A stretch of 64,000 nt of DNA from Mycolicibacterium xanthum (GTDB taxonomy: Bacteria > Actinomycetota > Actinomycetes > Mycobacteriales > Mycobacteriaceae), in assembly GCF_019710635.1 (NCBI RefSeq), contig NZ_JAIFZS010000001.1, positions 186,001 to 250,000 on the forward strand. Direction: 5' to 3'. The notes beneath the pieces are model-generated. The model saw only the letters and a list, made by a program, of their open reading frames with translations, was not told where the DNA came from and searched no databases. Shown one piece after another: positions 1-11,109 of the stretch (position 1 is its first letter; each line of letters opens with the position of its first letter). Made by a program: the position numbers and the translations under genes.

Positions 1-410
1 AGGCATTCGGCGACGAACCGCCCCTGGTCCCACAGGTGCTCGATGACCTGGAAGTTGACCACCACGTCGACCGAGGCGTCGTCCAGCGCCAGGTCGGCCA
101 GGTTGCCCTGGCGCACGTCCACCCGGGGATAGCGCGTGCGCACGTGGGCGACCGCCGAATCGTCGTAGTCCAGCCCGATCACCCGGCGGGCGACACCGGC
201 GATCAGGTCGGCGCCGTATCCCTCGCCGCACCCCGCCTCGAGCACGTCGCGGTCCCGGCAGCGCTCGGCCAGCCGTCGGTAGACGACCTCATGGCGGCGG
301 AACCAGTAGTTCTCCTCCGCGATGCCCGGGACGGTCCGTTCGCCGGTCAGCGGCAGGGCCGCCGCACCGGGCCGGTCATCAGGCGGACCGTCGGTAACGA
401 ATGCGCTCAT
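1..410 (-). CDS. SAM-dependent methyltransferase, 3' end cut by window
   Basis: The N-terminal 136 or so residues are present; the rest lies beyond base 1. The protein has the class I methyltransferase motif I (EAGCGEGYGADL, about residues 56-67), then an acidic strand-2 end (GLDYDD) and a motif-IV-like segment (VVVNFQVIEHLWDQ). It closely resembles what I remember of M. tuberculosis Rv3030, which lies in a region linked to methylglucose lipopolysaccharide. The substrate cannot be told from the sequence. The ATG at 410 is 8 nt after a TAGCCT box on the minus strand, which fits a leaderless transcript. It is divergent from etfB. Confidence 0.85.
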   Translation of the reverse strand, partial: MSAFVTDGPPDDRPGAAALPLTGERTVPGIAEENYWFRRHEVVYRRLAERCRDRDVLEAGCGEGYGADLIAGVARRVIGLDYDDSAVAHVRTRYPRVDVRQGNLADLALDDASVDVVVNFQVIEHLWDQGRFVAEC

Positions 411-530
411 CGGAAGGCAGGCTAACCCGTAATCGTCGGTTGGCGAACCGCTCACCGGACCGGGCCAGTTCGCAGCGGCTGACGGAGCACAAACTTCGAC
501 CAGCTATGGTGTTCGTGCGAACCGCCTCAA

Positions 531-546
531 GTTACTCGCGGGTAAC
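531..546. promoter_or_regulatory. Candidate operator before etfBA: near-palindrome GTTACTCGCGGGTAAC
   Basis: Seven of eight positions match between the half-sites GTTACTCG and CGGGTAAC. The site lies about 70 nt before the etfB start in the divergent region shared with the methyltransferase. I recall palindromes of this look near fatty-acid beta-oxidation genes in mycobacteria, but cannot name the regulator with certainty, so the role is inference. Confidence 0.4.
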
Positions 547-618
547 ATGGTGGTGATTGCTTCAAACGTGGTATTGCAGGCCGGTCTCCGGCCTCTTCGA
601 GGAGGACGAACCAGAGTC

Positions 619-1410
619 ATGACGAACATCGTGGTCCTGATCAAACAGGTCCCAGACACATGGTCCGAGCGCAAGCTGACCGACGGTGACTTCACCCTTG
701 ACCGGGAAGCCGCCGACGCCGTGCTCGACGAGATCAACGAGCGCGCCGTCGAGGAAGCACTGCTCATCAAGGAGAAGGAGGGCGGCGACAGCACCGTCAC
801 CGTGCTGACCGCGGGCCCCGAGCGCGCCACCGAGGCGATCCGCAAGGCCCTGTCGATGGGCGCCGACAAGGCGGTGCATCTGCTCGACGAGGGCATGCAC
901 GGATCCGACGTGGTCCAGACCGGATGGGCGCTGGCCCGTGCGCTGGGCACCATCGAGGGCGCCGAGCTGGTCATCGCCGGTAACGAGGCCACCGACGGCG
1001 TCGGCGGTGCGGTGCCCGCGATCGTCGCCGAGTACCTGGGCCTGCCACAGCTCACGCACCTGCGCAAGGTCACCGTCGAGGGCGGCAAGGTCACCGGGGA
1101 GCGCGAGACCGACGAGGGTGTGTTCACCCTCGAGGCGTCGCTGCCGGCCGTGATCAGCGTCAACGAGAAGATCAACGAGCCACGCTTCCCGTCCTTCAAG
1201 GGCATCATGGCCGCCAAGAAGAAGGAAGTGACCACGCTCACCCTCGCCGAGATCGGCGTGGAGTCCGACGAGGTCGGTGTCGCCAACGCCGGCTCCAAGG
1301 TGTTGTCGTCGACGCCGAAGCCGCCCAAGACCGCCGGCGAGAAGGTCACCGACGAGGGCGACGGCGGCACCAAGATCGCCGAGTACCTGGTCGCTCAAAA
1401 AATCATCTAG
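619..1410 (+). CDS. etfB: Electron transfer flavoprotein beta subunit (FixA/EtfB)
   Basis: A 263-residue protein with the ETF beta N-terminus (IVVLIKQVPDT), the NEATDG nucleotide-binding segment in the middle and the family's conserved ISVNEKINEPRFPSFKGIMAAKKK stretch (shown here only as a landmark). With EtfA it should accept electrons from acyl-CoA and other flavin dehydrogenases and pass them to the membrane quinone pool. The ATG at 619 is chosen over an upstream in-frame ATG at 547, because homology starts at MTNIVVL and a GAGGAGG-type ribosome site lies just upstream (598-605). It is followed after 57 nt by etfA. Corresponds to Rv3029c. Confidence 0.95.
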   Translation: MTNIVVLIKQVPDTWSERKLTDGDFTLDREAADAVLDEINERAVEEALLIKEKEGGDSTVTVLTAGPERATEAIRKALSMGADKAVHLLDEGMHGSDVVQTGWALARALGTIEGAELVIAGNEATDGVGGAVPAIVAEYLGLPQLTHLRKVTVEGGKVTGERETDEGVFTLEASLPAVISVNEKINEPRFPSFKGIMAAKKKEVTTLTLAEIGVESDEVGVANAGSKVLSSTPKPPKTAGEKVTDEGDGGTKIAEYLVAQKII

Positions 1411-1467
1411 GCAGATCGCCCGAACTTTTCCCACATCCCCTGAACAGACATCGAGGCAACGAATCCC

Positions 1468-2424
1468 ATGGCTGAAGTACTCGTGCTCGTGGAGCACGCA
1501 GATGGTGCCCTGAAGAAGATCACCGGTGAGCTGATCACCGCCGCGCGCGTGCTGGGCGAACCGGCCGCGGTGGTGGTGGGCAAGCCGGGCACGGCCGACC
1601 CGCTGGTCGACGGACTGAAGGCGGCCGGTGCCGCCAAGATCTACGTCGCCGAGTCCGACGCCGCCGAGAGCTTCCTGATCACCCCGTACGTGGACGTGCT
1701 GGCCGCGCTGGCCGAGTCCGCCACGCCCGCCGGCGTGCTGGTGGCCGCCACCGCCGACGGCAAGGAGATCGCCGGCCGACTGGCCGCCCGGATCGGCTCC
1801 GGCATGCTGGTCGACGTCGTCGACGTCCGAGAAGGGGGAGTAGGCGTTCATTCCATCTTCGGCGGTGCGTTCACCGTCGAGGCCGAGGTCGTCGGCGACA
1901 CCCCGGTGATCACCGTGCGCCCGGGCGCGATCGAGGCCGAGCCCGCCGCCGGTGCCGGTGAGGTCGTCAAGGTCGACGTGCCCGCCGCGGCGGAGAATGC
2001 GACCAAGATCACCTCCCGCGAGCCCGCCGTCGCCGGTGACCGTCCGGAGCTGACCGAGGCGTCCGTCGTCGTGTCGGGTGGCCGCGGCGTCGGCAGCGAG
2101 GAGAATTTCAAGATCGTCGAGGAGCTGGCGGACTCGCTCGGCGGCGCGGTCGGCGCGTCGCGCGCCGCGGTGGACTCCGGCTACTACCCGGGCCAGTTCC
2201 AGGTCGGCCAGACCGGTAAGACCGTGTCGCCGCAGCTCTACATCGCGCTCGGCATCTCCGGGGCGATCCAGCACCGCGCCGGCATGCAGACCTCCAAGAC
2301 GATCATCGCGGTGAACAAGGACGAGGAGGCCCCCATCTTCGAGGTCGCCGATCTCGGCATCGTGGGTGACCTGTTCAAGGTGACCCCGCAGCTGACCGAG
2401 GCGGTCAAGGCCCGCAAGGGCTAG
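1468..2424 (+). CDS. etfA: Electron transfer flavoprotein alpha subunit (FixB/EtfA)
   Basis: A 318-residue protein of normal family length. The C-terminal FAD-binding domain carries the typical [10 protein letters not shown] segment, the [27 protein letters not shown] region (about residues 231-254) and the [14 protein letters not shown] and NKDEEAPIF motifs. It binds FAD and pairs with EtfB made from the gene just upstream, so the two form one operon. A strong hairpin at 2449-2479 probably ends the transcript. Corresponds to Rv3028c. Recent work in mycobacteria links this pair to acyl-CoA dehydrogenase re-oxidation. Confidence 0.95.
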   Translation: MAEVLVLVEHADGALKKITGELITAARVLGEPAAVVVGKPGTADPLVDGLKAAGAAKIYVAESDAAESFLITPYVDVLAALAESATPAGVLVAATADGKEIAGRLAARIGSGMLVDVVDVREGGVGVHSIFGGAFTVEAEVVGDTPVITVRPGAIEAEPAAGAGEVVKVDVPAAAENATKITSREPAVAGDRPELTEASVVVSGGRGVGSEENFKIVEELADSLGGAVGASRAAVDSGYYPGQFQVGQTGKTVSPQLYIALGISGAIQHRAGMQTSKTIIAVNKDEEAPIFEVADLGIVGDLFKVTPQLTEAVKARKG

Positions 2425-2448
2425 TTTTCGCTGCGCGAGCAGACGCGA

Positions 2449-2479
2449 AGGCCCCCACTTCCTGCCGAAATGGGGGCCT
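2449..2479 (+). terminator. Hairpin terminator after etfA
   Basis: Perfect 9-bp arms AGGCCCCCA (2449-2457) and TGGGGGCCT (2471-2479) enclose a 13-nt loop 24 nt after the etfA stop. Allowing one bulge, the stem extends outward (GCGA AGG / CCT CTTGC). There is no long T-run, as is usual for mycobacterial terminators. The 14-mer CGAGCAGACGCGAA at 2436-2449 leads into it and recurs after pfkA. Confidence 0.7.
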
Positions 2480-2633
2480 CTTGCGTTCCCCCGCACGTGC
2501 AGGAGCCCCCAACCCGCCGGTAGCAGGTGCCCCGGGTCCGCGGGAACCGGCACCCCGAACCGTCACCCAGCGCTCACGAACACGTCACGCATCGATTGCC
2601 GTCGCGCCCAACGCCTGCGCGACCGTGCTGGCT

Positions 2634-3482
2634 ATGAGCACTGCCTCTGTACTCATCCCTTCGCACGAGTCCGTTCCGGCGGGGTCCGCGCCGCGGTACT
2701 CGATGCTGCTGTGCACCGACGCCGAGTCCATCGTCGCCGCGCAGCGCCTGCGCCACGACGTGTTCACCTCCGAGCCGGGGTTCGCGCTGACCGACGACGG
2801 TTCGGACGGCCTGGACGCCGACCGCTTCGACGAGTACTGCGACCACCTGCTCGTCCGCGACGACGACACCGGTGAACTGGTCGGCTGCTACCGGATGCTT
2901 CCGCCGCCCGGCGCGATCGCCGCGGGCGGTCTCTACACGGCGACGGAATTCGACGTCTCGGCACTCGACGGGCTGCGTCCCTCGCTGGTCGAGATGGGCC
3001 GCGCGGTGGTGCGCGACGGACACCGCAACGGTGCGGTGGTGCTGCTGATGTGGGCCGGCATCCTGGCCTATCTGGACCGCAGCGGCTACGACTACGTGAC
3101 CGGGTGCGTCTCGGTACCGGTGGCCGATCCGGAGGGCCGCTGCGCGCCGGGCAGCCAGCTGCGCGGCGTGCGGGACTTCGTCAGGAAGCGGCACGCGGCG
3201 CCCGCCGAGTTCACCGTGCACCCGTACCGCCCCGTGGTGCTCGACGGCCGGGGCCTCGACGACATCGACCCGCCGGCGCGGGTGGCGGTGCCCCCGCTGA
3301 TGCGGGGCTACCTGCGGCTGGGCGCCCAGGTGTGCGGTGAGCCGGCCCACGACCCCGACTTCGGGGTGGGTGACTTCCCCGCGCTGCTGGACAAACGCCG
3401 CGCCGACATCCGCTATCTGCGCCGGCTCCGATCGGTCGGCGCGGCCGCCGACATCGCGGCAGCCGACGGGGTGGCATCGTGA
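2634..3482 (+). CDS. GNAT-family N-acyltransferase, OlsB-like
   Basis: A 282-residue protein of the OlsB/hemolysin-like N-acyltransferase family (Acetyltransf_5 type): the QRLRHDVFTSEPGF region (about residues 31-44), VGCYRMLPP, and the LVEMGRAVVRDGHRNG acyl-donor binding stretch. Members transfer a 3-hydroxyacyl chain from acyl-ACP to the amino group of ornithine. The next gene overlaps by 4 nt and is an OlsA-like O-acyltransferase, the partner needed to finish an ornithine lipid, so that role is a reasonable inference, though other amino-acid lipids are possible. The ATG at 2634 is preferred; an ORF runs upstream without homology. Corresponds to Rv3027c. Confidence 0.8.
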   Translation: MSTASVLIPSHESVPAGSAPRYSMLLCTDAESIVAAQRLRHDVFTSEPGFALTDDGSDGLDADRFDEYCDHLLVRDDDTGELVGCYRMLPPPGAIAAGGLYTATEFDVSALDGLRPSLVEMGRAVVRDGHRNGAVVLLMWAGILAYLDRSGYDYVTGCVSVPVADPEGRCAPGSQLRGVRDFVRKRHAAPAEFTVHPYRPVVLDGRGLDDIDPPARVAVPPLMRGYLRLGAQVCGEPAHDPDFGVGDFPALLDKRRADIRYLRRLRSVGAAADIAAADGVAS

Positions 3483-4333
3483 CCGCGACCCACCCCTGGC
3501 TGCAGGAGGCCTCTTGTGGTCCGGCCTGCATCGCCGCCGGTGACATCCCCTCGGGTCGACGGGCGGTCGTGCTGGCGCGGGCCACCGTGCGCGCGGTCGC
3601 CGCGGTGCTGCTGCTGCCGATGTTGCCGCTGCTGGCGGTGCCGCTGCCCGGGCGCTCACACCTGCAGCGCGGCTACTGCCGGCTCATGATGCGTTGTCTG
3701 GGAGTGCGAATCACGGTGTCCGGCGGTCCGATTCGCAATCTGCGCGGGGTGCTGGTGGTCAGTGGCCACGTGTCCTGGGTGGACATCTTCGCGATCGGAT
3801 CGGTGATGCCCGGCTCGTTCGTCGCGAAGGCGGAGATGGTCGGCTGGCCCGGGCTCGGCGCCGTCGCCAAGCTGCTGAAGGTCATCCCGATCGACCGCGG
3901 CAACCTGCGCCGCCTCCCCGACGTGGTGGCCGCGGTGGCCGACCGGCTGCGTGCCGGCCAGACCGTGGTGGCCTTCCCGGAGGGCACCACCTGGTGCGGG
4001 CTGGGGTTCGGCGCGTTCCGCCCGGCCATGTTCCAGGCTGCCATCGACGCGGGCAGGCCGGTGCAGCCGCTGCGGCTGAGCTACCACCACCGCGACGGCA
4101 GCCGGTCCACGGTGGCGGCCTACATCGGCGACGACACGCTGTTGACCTCGCTGCGCCGGATCGTCACCGCCCGGCGCACCGTGATCCATGTCCGGGTGCA
4201 GTCGCTGCAACTGCCCGGGGTGGACCGCCGCGATCTGGCGGCCCGTTGCGAGGCCGCGGTGCGCGGGGATGCGGCACGGTCGGAGCTGGTGGCGCGCACC
4301 GGCTGCGGACAGGGCCACGCCCTGGTGGCCTGA
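3479..4333 (+). CDS. 1-acyl-glycerol-phosphate acyltransferase-like (PlsC/OlsA family)
   Basis: A 284-residue membrane-associated acyltransferase. A hydrophobic segment spans about residues 38-57, followed by the PlsC signature: HX4D as His97-Asp102 (GHVSWVD), a GNLRRL segment, and FPEGT at 166-170. It uses acyl-CoA or acyl-ACP to acylate a hydroxyl group of a lipid acceptor at the inner face of the membrane. The GTG start overlaps the TGA of the OlsB-like gene (GTGA), implying translational coupling and a shared substrate. Corresponds to Rv3026c. Phosphatidic acid synthesis is the alternative role. Confidence 0.82.
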   Translation: MTATHPWLQEASCGPACIAAGDIPSGRRAVVLARATVRAVAAVLLLPMLPLLAVPLPGRSHLQRGYCRLMMRCLGVRITVSGGPIRNLRGVLVVSGHVSWVDIFAIGSVMPGSFVAKAEMVGWPGLGAVAKLLKVIPIDRGNLRRLPDVVAAVADRLRAGQTVVAFPEGTTWCGLGFGAFRPAMFQAAIDAGRPVQPLRLSYHHRDGSRSTVAAYIGDDTLLTSLRRIVTARRTVIHVRVQSLQLPGVDRRDLAARCEAAVRGDAARSELVARTGCGQGHALVA

Positions 4334-4378
4334 GCGGAATGGGGTCGGCGGGCCCGCGGCGGCTATTGTGGAACGGTT

Positions 4379-5581
4379 ATGACTGTGTCGCCGCCTTCTC
4401 TCAAGCCGGTGTACTGCGACCACGCCGCCACCACCCCGATGCGCCCCGCCGCCATCGAGGCGATGACCGCTGTGCTGGCCACCGTCGGCAACGCGTCCTC
4501 GTTGCACGGGTCAGGTCGACTGGCCCGCCGCCGGCTGGAGGAGTCGCGCGAATCGCTGGGCCAGGTGCTCGGCGCGCGCCCCTCGGAGGTGATCTTCACC
4601 GCCGGCGGAACCGAGAGCGACAACCTCGCCGTCAAGGGCATCTTCTGGGCCCGGCGGGACGCCGACCCGAACCGCCGCAGGATCATCACCACACCGGTCG
4701 AGCACCACGCCGTGCTCGACGCCGTCGAGTGGCTGGTCGAACACGAGGGTGCCGAGGTCACCTGGTTGGCGGTCGACGAGTTCGGAGCGGTCAGCGCGGC
4801 AGCGCTGCGGGCCGCGCTGGCCGATCCCGACGACGTCGCCCTGATCTCGGTGATGTGGGCCAACAACGAGGTCGGCACCGTCATGCCGATCGCCGAACTG
4901 GCCGCGATCGCATCGGAGTTCGACATCCCGATGCACAGCGACGCGATCCAGGCCGTGGGGCAGATCCCGGTCGACTTCGCCGCCAGCGGCCTGTCCGCGA
5001 TGAGCGTGGCCGCGCACAAGTTCGGCGGTCCGACCGGGGTGGGCGCGCTGCTGTTGCGTCGCGACACCGCGTGCGTGCCGCTGCTGCACGGCGGTGGTCA
5101 GGAACGCGATGTACGTTCGGGCACACAGGATGTGGCCGCAGTGGTGGCGATGGCCGTCGCCGCGCGGGCTGCGGTCGAGACGCTGGACTCCACCGCGTCG
5201 CGGGTGCGCGCGCTGCGTGACCGGCTCATCGGCGGCGTGCTGAACAGCATCGACGACGTTCTTCTCAACGGTGCTCCGGGCGCCGACCGGCTGCCCGGCA
5301 ACGCACACTTCACGTTCCGTGGCTGTGAGGGTGATTCGCTGCTGATGCTGTTGGACGCCAAGGGGATCGAGTGTTCGACCGGATCGGCGTGCACGGCGGG
5401 GGTGGCGCAGCCGTCGCACGTGCTCATCGCGATGGGCGCCGATCCCGCCAGTGCGCGCGGATCGATTCGGTTGTCGCTCGGCCACACCAGCACCGAAGAC
5501 GACATCGACGCCGCGCTTGCGGTGCTGCCCGCCGCGGTCCAGCGGGCACGGCAGGCCGCGCTGGCCAGTTCGGGGCGCTGA
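4379..5581 (+). CDS. iscS: Cysteine desulfurase, IscS/NifS type
   Basis: A 400-residue PLP enzyme that releases sulfur from cysteine as an enzyme persulfide for tRNA thiolation and Fe-S assembly. Visible landmarks are the N-terminal YCDHAATTP, the [12 protein letters not shown]-phosphate loop, the HSDAIQ aspartate, Lys214 in AAHKFGG as the Schiff-base lysine, and Cys338 in TGSACTAG as the persulfide-bearing residue. mnmA starts 1 nt after the stop, so the sulfur donor and its tRNA-modifying acceptor are made together. TATTGT at 4364-4369, 9 nt before the ATG, suggests a leaderless start. Corresponds to Rv3025c. Confidence 0.95.
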   Translation: MTVSPPSLKPVYCDHAATTPMRPAAIEAMTAVLATVGNASSLHGSGRLARRRLEESRESLGQVLGARPSEVIFTAGGTESDNLAVKGIFWARRDADPNRRRIITTPVEHHAVLDAVEWLVEHEGAEVTWLAVDEFGAVSAAALRAALADPDDVALISVMWANNEVGTVMPIAELAAIASEFDIPMHSDAIQAVGQIPVDFAASGLSAMSVAAHKFGGPTGVGALLLRRDTACVPLLHGGGQERDVRSGTQDVAAVVAMAVAARAAVETLDSTASRVRALRDRLIGGVLNSIDDVLLNGAPGADRLPGNAHFTFRGCEGDSLLMLLDAKGIECSTGSACTAGVAQPSHVLIAMGADPASARGSIRLSLGHTSTEDDIDAALAVLPAAVQRARQAALASSGR

Positions 5582-5582
5582 C

Positions 5583-6656
5583 ATGCGTGTGCTGGTCGCC
5601 ATGAGCGGCGGCGTGGACTCATCGGTGGCCGCCGCCCGGATGGTCGACGCCGGACACGAGGTCGTCGGCGTCCATCTGGCGCTCTCGGCGTCACCGGGGA
5701 CGTTGCGCACCGGTTCCCGGGGGTGCTGTTCGAAGGAGGACGCCGGCGACGCCCGCCGGGTCGCCGACGTCCTCGACATTCCTTTCTACGTCTGGGATTT
5801 CGCGGACCGCTTCAAGGAAGACGTGATCGACGACTTCGTCGATGCGTACGCCCGCGGTGAGACGCCGAACCCCTGTGTGCGCTGCAACGAGCGGATCAAG
5901 TTCTCCGCGTTGGCGGCCCGTGCGCTGGCGCTGGGCTTCGATGCGCTGGCGACGGGGCACTACGCGCGACTGGCCGACGGCCGGCTGCGGCGCGCGGTGG
6001 ACCCGGACAAGGATCAGTCCTACGTGCTGGCGGTGCTGACCGCACAGCAGTTGCAGCATGCACTGTTCCCGATCGGGGACACCCCGAAGGCGCAGATCCG
6101 CCACGAGGCCGCCCGCCGCGGGCTGGCGGTGGCCGACAAGGCGGACAGCCACGACATCTGCTTCATCCCGTCGGGCGACACCCGTGCGTTTCTCGGCGCC
6201 CGGATCGGGGTGCGGCGCGGCAGCGTCGTCGACGCGGCCGGAAGGGTGCTCGCCGAACACGACGGGGTGCACGGCTTCACCATCGGGCAGCGCAAGGGAC
6301 TCGGTATTCCCGGCCCGGGCCCGGACGGCCGCCCCCGGTACGTGACCGGCATCGACGCCGACACCGCCACCGTGCACGTCGGTGAACTGGCGGATCTGGA
6401 CGTGACCACCCTGATCGGTGACTCGCCGGTGTTCACCGCGGGCGTCGCACCGCGCGGCCCGGTCGAGTGCGCGGTGCAGGTGCGTGCGCACGGCGGTGTG
6501 GCCGAGGCGGTCGCCGAACTCGCCGACGGGTCGCTGGTGGTGGACCTGCGCACCCCGCTGCGCGGGGTGGCTCCCGGTCAGACGGTGGTGCTCTACCGCC
6601 CCGATCCCGAGGGCGACGAGGTGCTCGGCAGCGCCACCATCCGGGTTGCCCGTTAG
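5583..6656 (+). CDS. mnmA: tRNA-specific 2-thiouridylase MnmA
   Basis: A 357-residue enzyme that thiolates U34 of tRNA-Glu, tRNA-Gln and tRNA-Lys. It has the PP-loop SGGVDSS (residues 8-14), catalytic Cys98 in NPCVRCN and the second catalytic Cys193 in [10 protein letters not shown], followed by the C-terminal beta-barrel domain with GFTIGQRKG. The ATG at 5583 is 1 nt after the iscS stop. Its stop overlaps the stop of the convergent lpqA by 2 nt, leaving no room for a terminator between them. Corresponds to Rv3024c (trmU). Confidence 0.95.
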   Translation: MRVLVAMSGGVDSSVAAARMVDAGHEVVGVHLALSASPGTLRTGSRGCCSKEDAGDARRVADVLDIPFYVWDFADRFKEDVIDDFVDAYARGETPNPCVRCNERIKFSALAARALALGFDALATGHYARLADGRLRRAVDPDKDQSYVLAVLTAQQLQHALFPIGDTPKAQIRHEAARRGLAVADKADSHDICFIPSGDTRAFLGARIGVRRGSVVDAAGRVLAEHDGVHGFTIGQRKGLGIPGPGPDGRPRYVTGIDADTATVHVGELADLDVTTLIGDSPVFTAGVAPRGPVECAVQVRAHGGVAEAVAELADGSLVVDLRTPLRGVAPGQTVVLYRPDPEGDEVLGSATIRVAR

Positions 6657-7291
6657 TCGGGCACGTTGGCCAGGATGTTGGTCATCAGGATGTCGGGCAC
6701 CGAGGGCGGAAGGGCGCAGAACGTGACCTCCACCAGCACGGCGGACTTCACCCGGTAGTCCCGGCCGCAGTCGCCCGGCCTGGTGTGCACGGAGTCGGCG
6801 GTGGTCAGCACCTCGCCGACGATCTGCGGGCCGGAGAACGTCGCGTCGCAACCGTCGATCCGGTGGGCCAGGCTGTCGAACGCGCGCAGCGCGGTGGCGT
6901 GGTCGCGGTATCCGGCCACGGCCTGCGAGACGATGCCGCCGCGCGGTGGACTCTGGTAGGCGGTCTTGCGGAACTCCTCGATGTCGGGACCGAACACCTG
7001 GGTTTCGGCGAATACCCACTGGCATTGCAGCGGAACGGTTTCCAGCATGAAGTCGATATCGACGGGCGCCTTGCTGTCCATCCCGGGAATCGCGGTGAGG
7101 TTCTCGCCGGCACCGGTGATCGCCGCCAACTCGGCCCGGTCGAGAAGCACCGCGTCGACATCCACCGGGGACAGCGAGTCCTCGTCGATGGCCGGCACGG
7201 TGCGCACCGCCGTGCCGGCCACGGTCTGCGCGCAGCCGGCGAGCACCAGTGCCGCCGCGGCCAGGACCGACGCGCAGATGCGGGCCGTCAT
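6653..7291 (-). CDS. lpqA: Lipoprotein with PknH-like extracellular sensor domain (LpqA-like)
   Basis: A 212-residue secreted lipoprotein. The signal sequence ends in the lipobox LAGC (Cys at about residue 19), so it should be anchored on the outer face of the membrane. The mature part looks like the PknH extracellular sensor domain: a long acidic front, then [11 protein letters not shown], a repeated-helix centre and four cysteines (CQW, DGC, CGRDYR, FCALP) that could form two disulfides. The ATG at 7291 lies 7 nt after TAGGGT (7299-7304, minus strand), a leaderless start. It is divergent from the Met-synthase-like gene by 36 nt. Position matches Rv3016. Confidence 0.8.
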   Translation of the reverse strand: MTARICASVLAAAALVLAGCAQTVAGTAVRTVPAIDEDSLSPVDVDAVLLDRAELAAITGAGENLTAIPGMDSKAPVDIDFMLETVPLQCQWVFAETQVFGPDIEEFRKTAYQSPPRGGIVSQAVAGYRDHATALRAFDSLAHRIDGCDATFSGPQIVGEVLTTADSVHTRPGDCGRDYRVKSAVLVEVTFCALPPSVPDILMTNILANVPD

Positions 7292-7327
7292 GCGCACGAC
7301 CCTATCCGGTCGCATATCGTCGGGCGA

Positions 7328-8338
7328 GTGAGCGCTTTCGCCGCCGCGACCGGCATCGGGTCGTGGCCCGGGACATCCGCCCGCACTGCCGCCGAGGTGG
7401 TCGTCGGCGAACTGCACCGCCTTCCGCACCTGGTGGAGTTGCCCGGTCGCGGGGTGGGTGCCGACATGATCGGTCGCGCCGCCGCGCTGCTGGTCGACAT
7501 CAACCTCGACACCGTCGCGCGCGGGTACCGCGTCTCGGCGGGGCGCAGCGCGGCGACCCGACGGGCCGCCAGCCTGCTGGACGAGGACATCGACGCCCTC
7601 GAGGAGGCCTGGGAGACGGCGGGCCTGCACGGGAGCGACCGCGTGGTCAAGGTCCAGGCACCCGGACCGGTCACGCTGGCCGCGCACGTCGAACTGCCCG
7701 GCGGGCATCGGGCCATCACCGATGCCGGGGCGGTGCGCGACCTGACCACGTCGCTGGCCGAGGGCATGGCTGCGCACCGGGGGCAGCTGATGCGCAGGCT
7801 GCAGACACCGGTGGTGGTGCAGTTCGACGAGCCGGCGTTGCCCGCCGCGCTGGCCGGCAGGCTCACCGGCGTGACGAGCCTGTCGCCCGTGCACCCGGTG
7901 GATGAGGGGGTGGTGGTGGCGTTGCTCGACGAGTGTGCCGCCGCCGTGGACGGCGCTCTGGCCGTCCACAGCTGCTCGGTGGATCTGCCCTGGAAACTGT
8001 TGCAGCGCAGTGCCGTCGCTGCGATGTCGGTCGACGTCCAGGCGCTCAGCGCGGCCGATCTCGACGGGATCGGTGAGTTCATCGAGTCCGGCCGGACCGT
8101 GCTGTTGGGCGCGGTGCCGGCAACCGCGCCCGCGACCAGGCCGTCGGTCGAGCAGATCGCCGCCGCGGTCGCGGCAGTGACCGACCGGCTCGGTTTCGCC
8201 AGGACGGTGCTGGCCGATCGGGTCGGGATCACCCCGTCGTGCGGGCTGGCCGGTGCGACGCCGGCGTGGGCGCGGACGGCGGTCGAGTTGGTGCAGCGGG
8301 CCGCCGACGCCTTCGCCGAGGATCCCGAGGCCGTCTGA
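7328..8338 (+). CDS. Vitamin B12-independent methionine synthase family protein
   Basis: A 336-residue protein of the MetE C-terminal/UROD-like fold: GIGSWPGTS at the start, KVQAPGPVTLA, VVVQFDEPALP, AVHSCSVDLPW and GITPSCGLAGATP at the end. The zinc-ligand positions of MetE are partly kept (His and Cys in VHSCS, Cys in PSCGL). It is less than half the length of MetE and lacks the N-terminal folate-binding half, so a full methionine synthase role is doubtful; it may move methyl groups from another donor. The GTG at 7328 is 7 nt after TATCGT. Corresponds to Rv3015c. Confidence 0.8.
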   Translation: MSAFAAATGIGSWPGTSARTAAEVVVGELHRLPHLVELPGRGVGADMIGRAAALLVDINLDTVARGYRVSAGRSAATRRAASLLDEDIDALEEAWETAGLHGSDRVVKVQAPGPVTLAAHVELPGGHRAITDAGAVRDLTTSLAEGMAAHRGQLMRRLQTPVVVQFDEPALPAALAGRLTGVTSLSPVHPVDEGVVVALLDECAAAVDGALAVHSCSVDLPWKLLQRSAVAAMSVDVQALSAADLDGIGEFIESGRTVLLGAVPATAPATRPSVEQIAAAVAAVTDRLGFARTVLADRVGITPSCGLAGATPAWARTAVELVQRAADAFAEDPEAV

Positions 8339-8547
8339 GAATTCGGCCGCACCCCGCGGCACCGAACAGAACGGGATCGTCGTCTCGCCTCGTATCGGGA
8401 TTCGCCTGGTCGTCGATGTCGTGGGGCGAAGATGCGATACCGCGCATTGATGGGGGCGCTGCCTGCCGTTCGGGCAGACCTGCTCGATCGGCTACACCGT
8501 GCGGGTCAGGGGTGAGGCGTTGACCGACACCGGCGGGCGCGGCGCGC

Positions 8548-8934
8548 TCACCGTTCGTCGAGTTGCCGGATCGACTTCTTCGGCGCTGCCATCCGGAACG
8601 ACGCGTCCATCAGCTCAGCGATCTCGTCCCAGTCCACCGGGGCCGACTCGAAGTCCAGGCCCAGCCAGCCGAACGGGCCCAGATAGGCAGGAAAGAAGAA
8701 CCGGGGATCCTGCTCGAGGGCCCTGCGGTCGGAGTCGTCGACCTTGACCAGAACCGAGTGCGGGTGCTGGACATGGACGCCCTTGACCGTGCTCTTCGTG
8801 GAGCCGCCGTAGATCACGAACATCTTCGGCGCGCAGAACACCGGCCTGCCCCAGGCGACTTTCTCGAACGCTCCGGGGAAACCCAGGGCCAGCCCTCGAA
8901 CCTCGGCCAACCCCATGTCGTCGGCACCGAACAT
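8548..8934 (-). CDS. MmcQ/YjbR-family protein
   Basis: A small protein of 128 residues from the ATG at 8934; an in-frame ATG at 8967 would add 11 residues. It shows the MmcQ/YjbR fold landmarks: ALGFPGAFEKVAWGRPVF near the start, VLVKVDDSDRRAL in the middle and GWLGLDFESAPVDWDEIAELMDASF near the end. Members are small cysteine-poor proteins compared to a DNA-binding fold, but the biological role is not known. It stands alone between the Met-synthase-like gene and ligA. I do not recall it here in M. tuberculosis, so it may be accessory. The 209-nt stretch upstream of its end (8339-8547) shows nothing recognisable. Confidence 0.75.
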   Translation of the reverse strand: MFGADDMGLAEVRGLALGFPGAFEKVAWGRPVFCAPKMFVIYGGSTKSTVKGVHVQHPHSVLVKVDDSDRRALEQDPRFFFPAYLGPFGWLGLDFESAPVDWDEIAELMDASFRMAAPKKSIRQLDER

Positions 8935-8993
8935 GATCGGGTGGTTCACGTGCGCAAGCGTACGCACGGTGAGATGTCGGGGCGCTCCGATAG

Positions 8994-11102
<2,109 letters not shown>

Positions 11103-11109
11103 GGCCCCC

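Noticed and set aside
562..2553. 663-codon open frame on the minus strand across etfB and etfA
   Set aside because: It is antisense to two clear flavoprotein genes; its translation is rich in His, Arg, Asp and Gly without family features, the usual shadow of GC-rich third positions.
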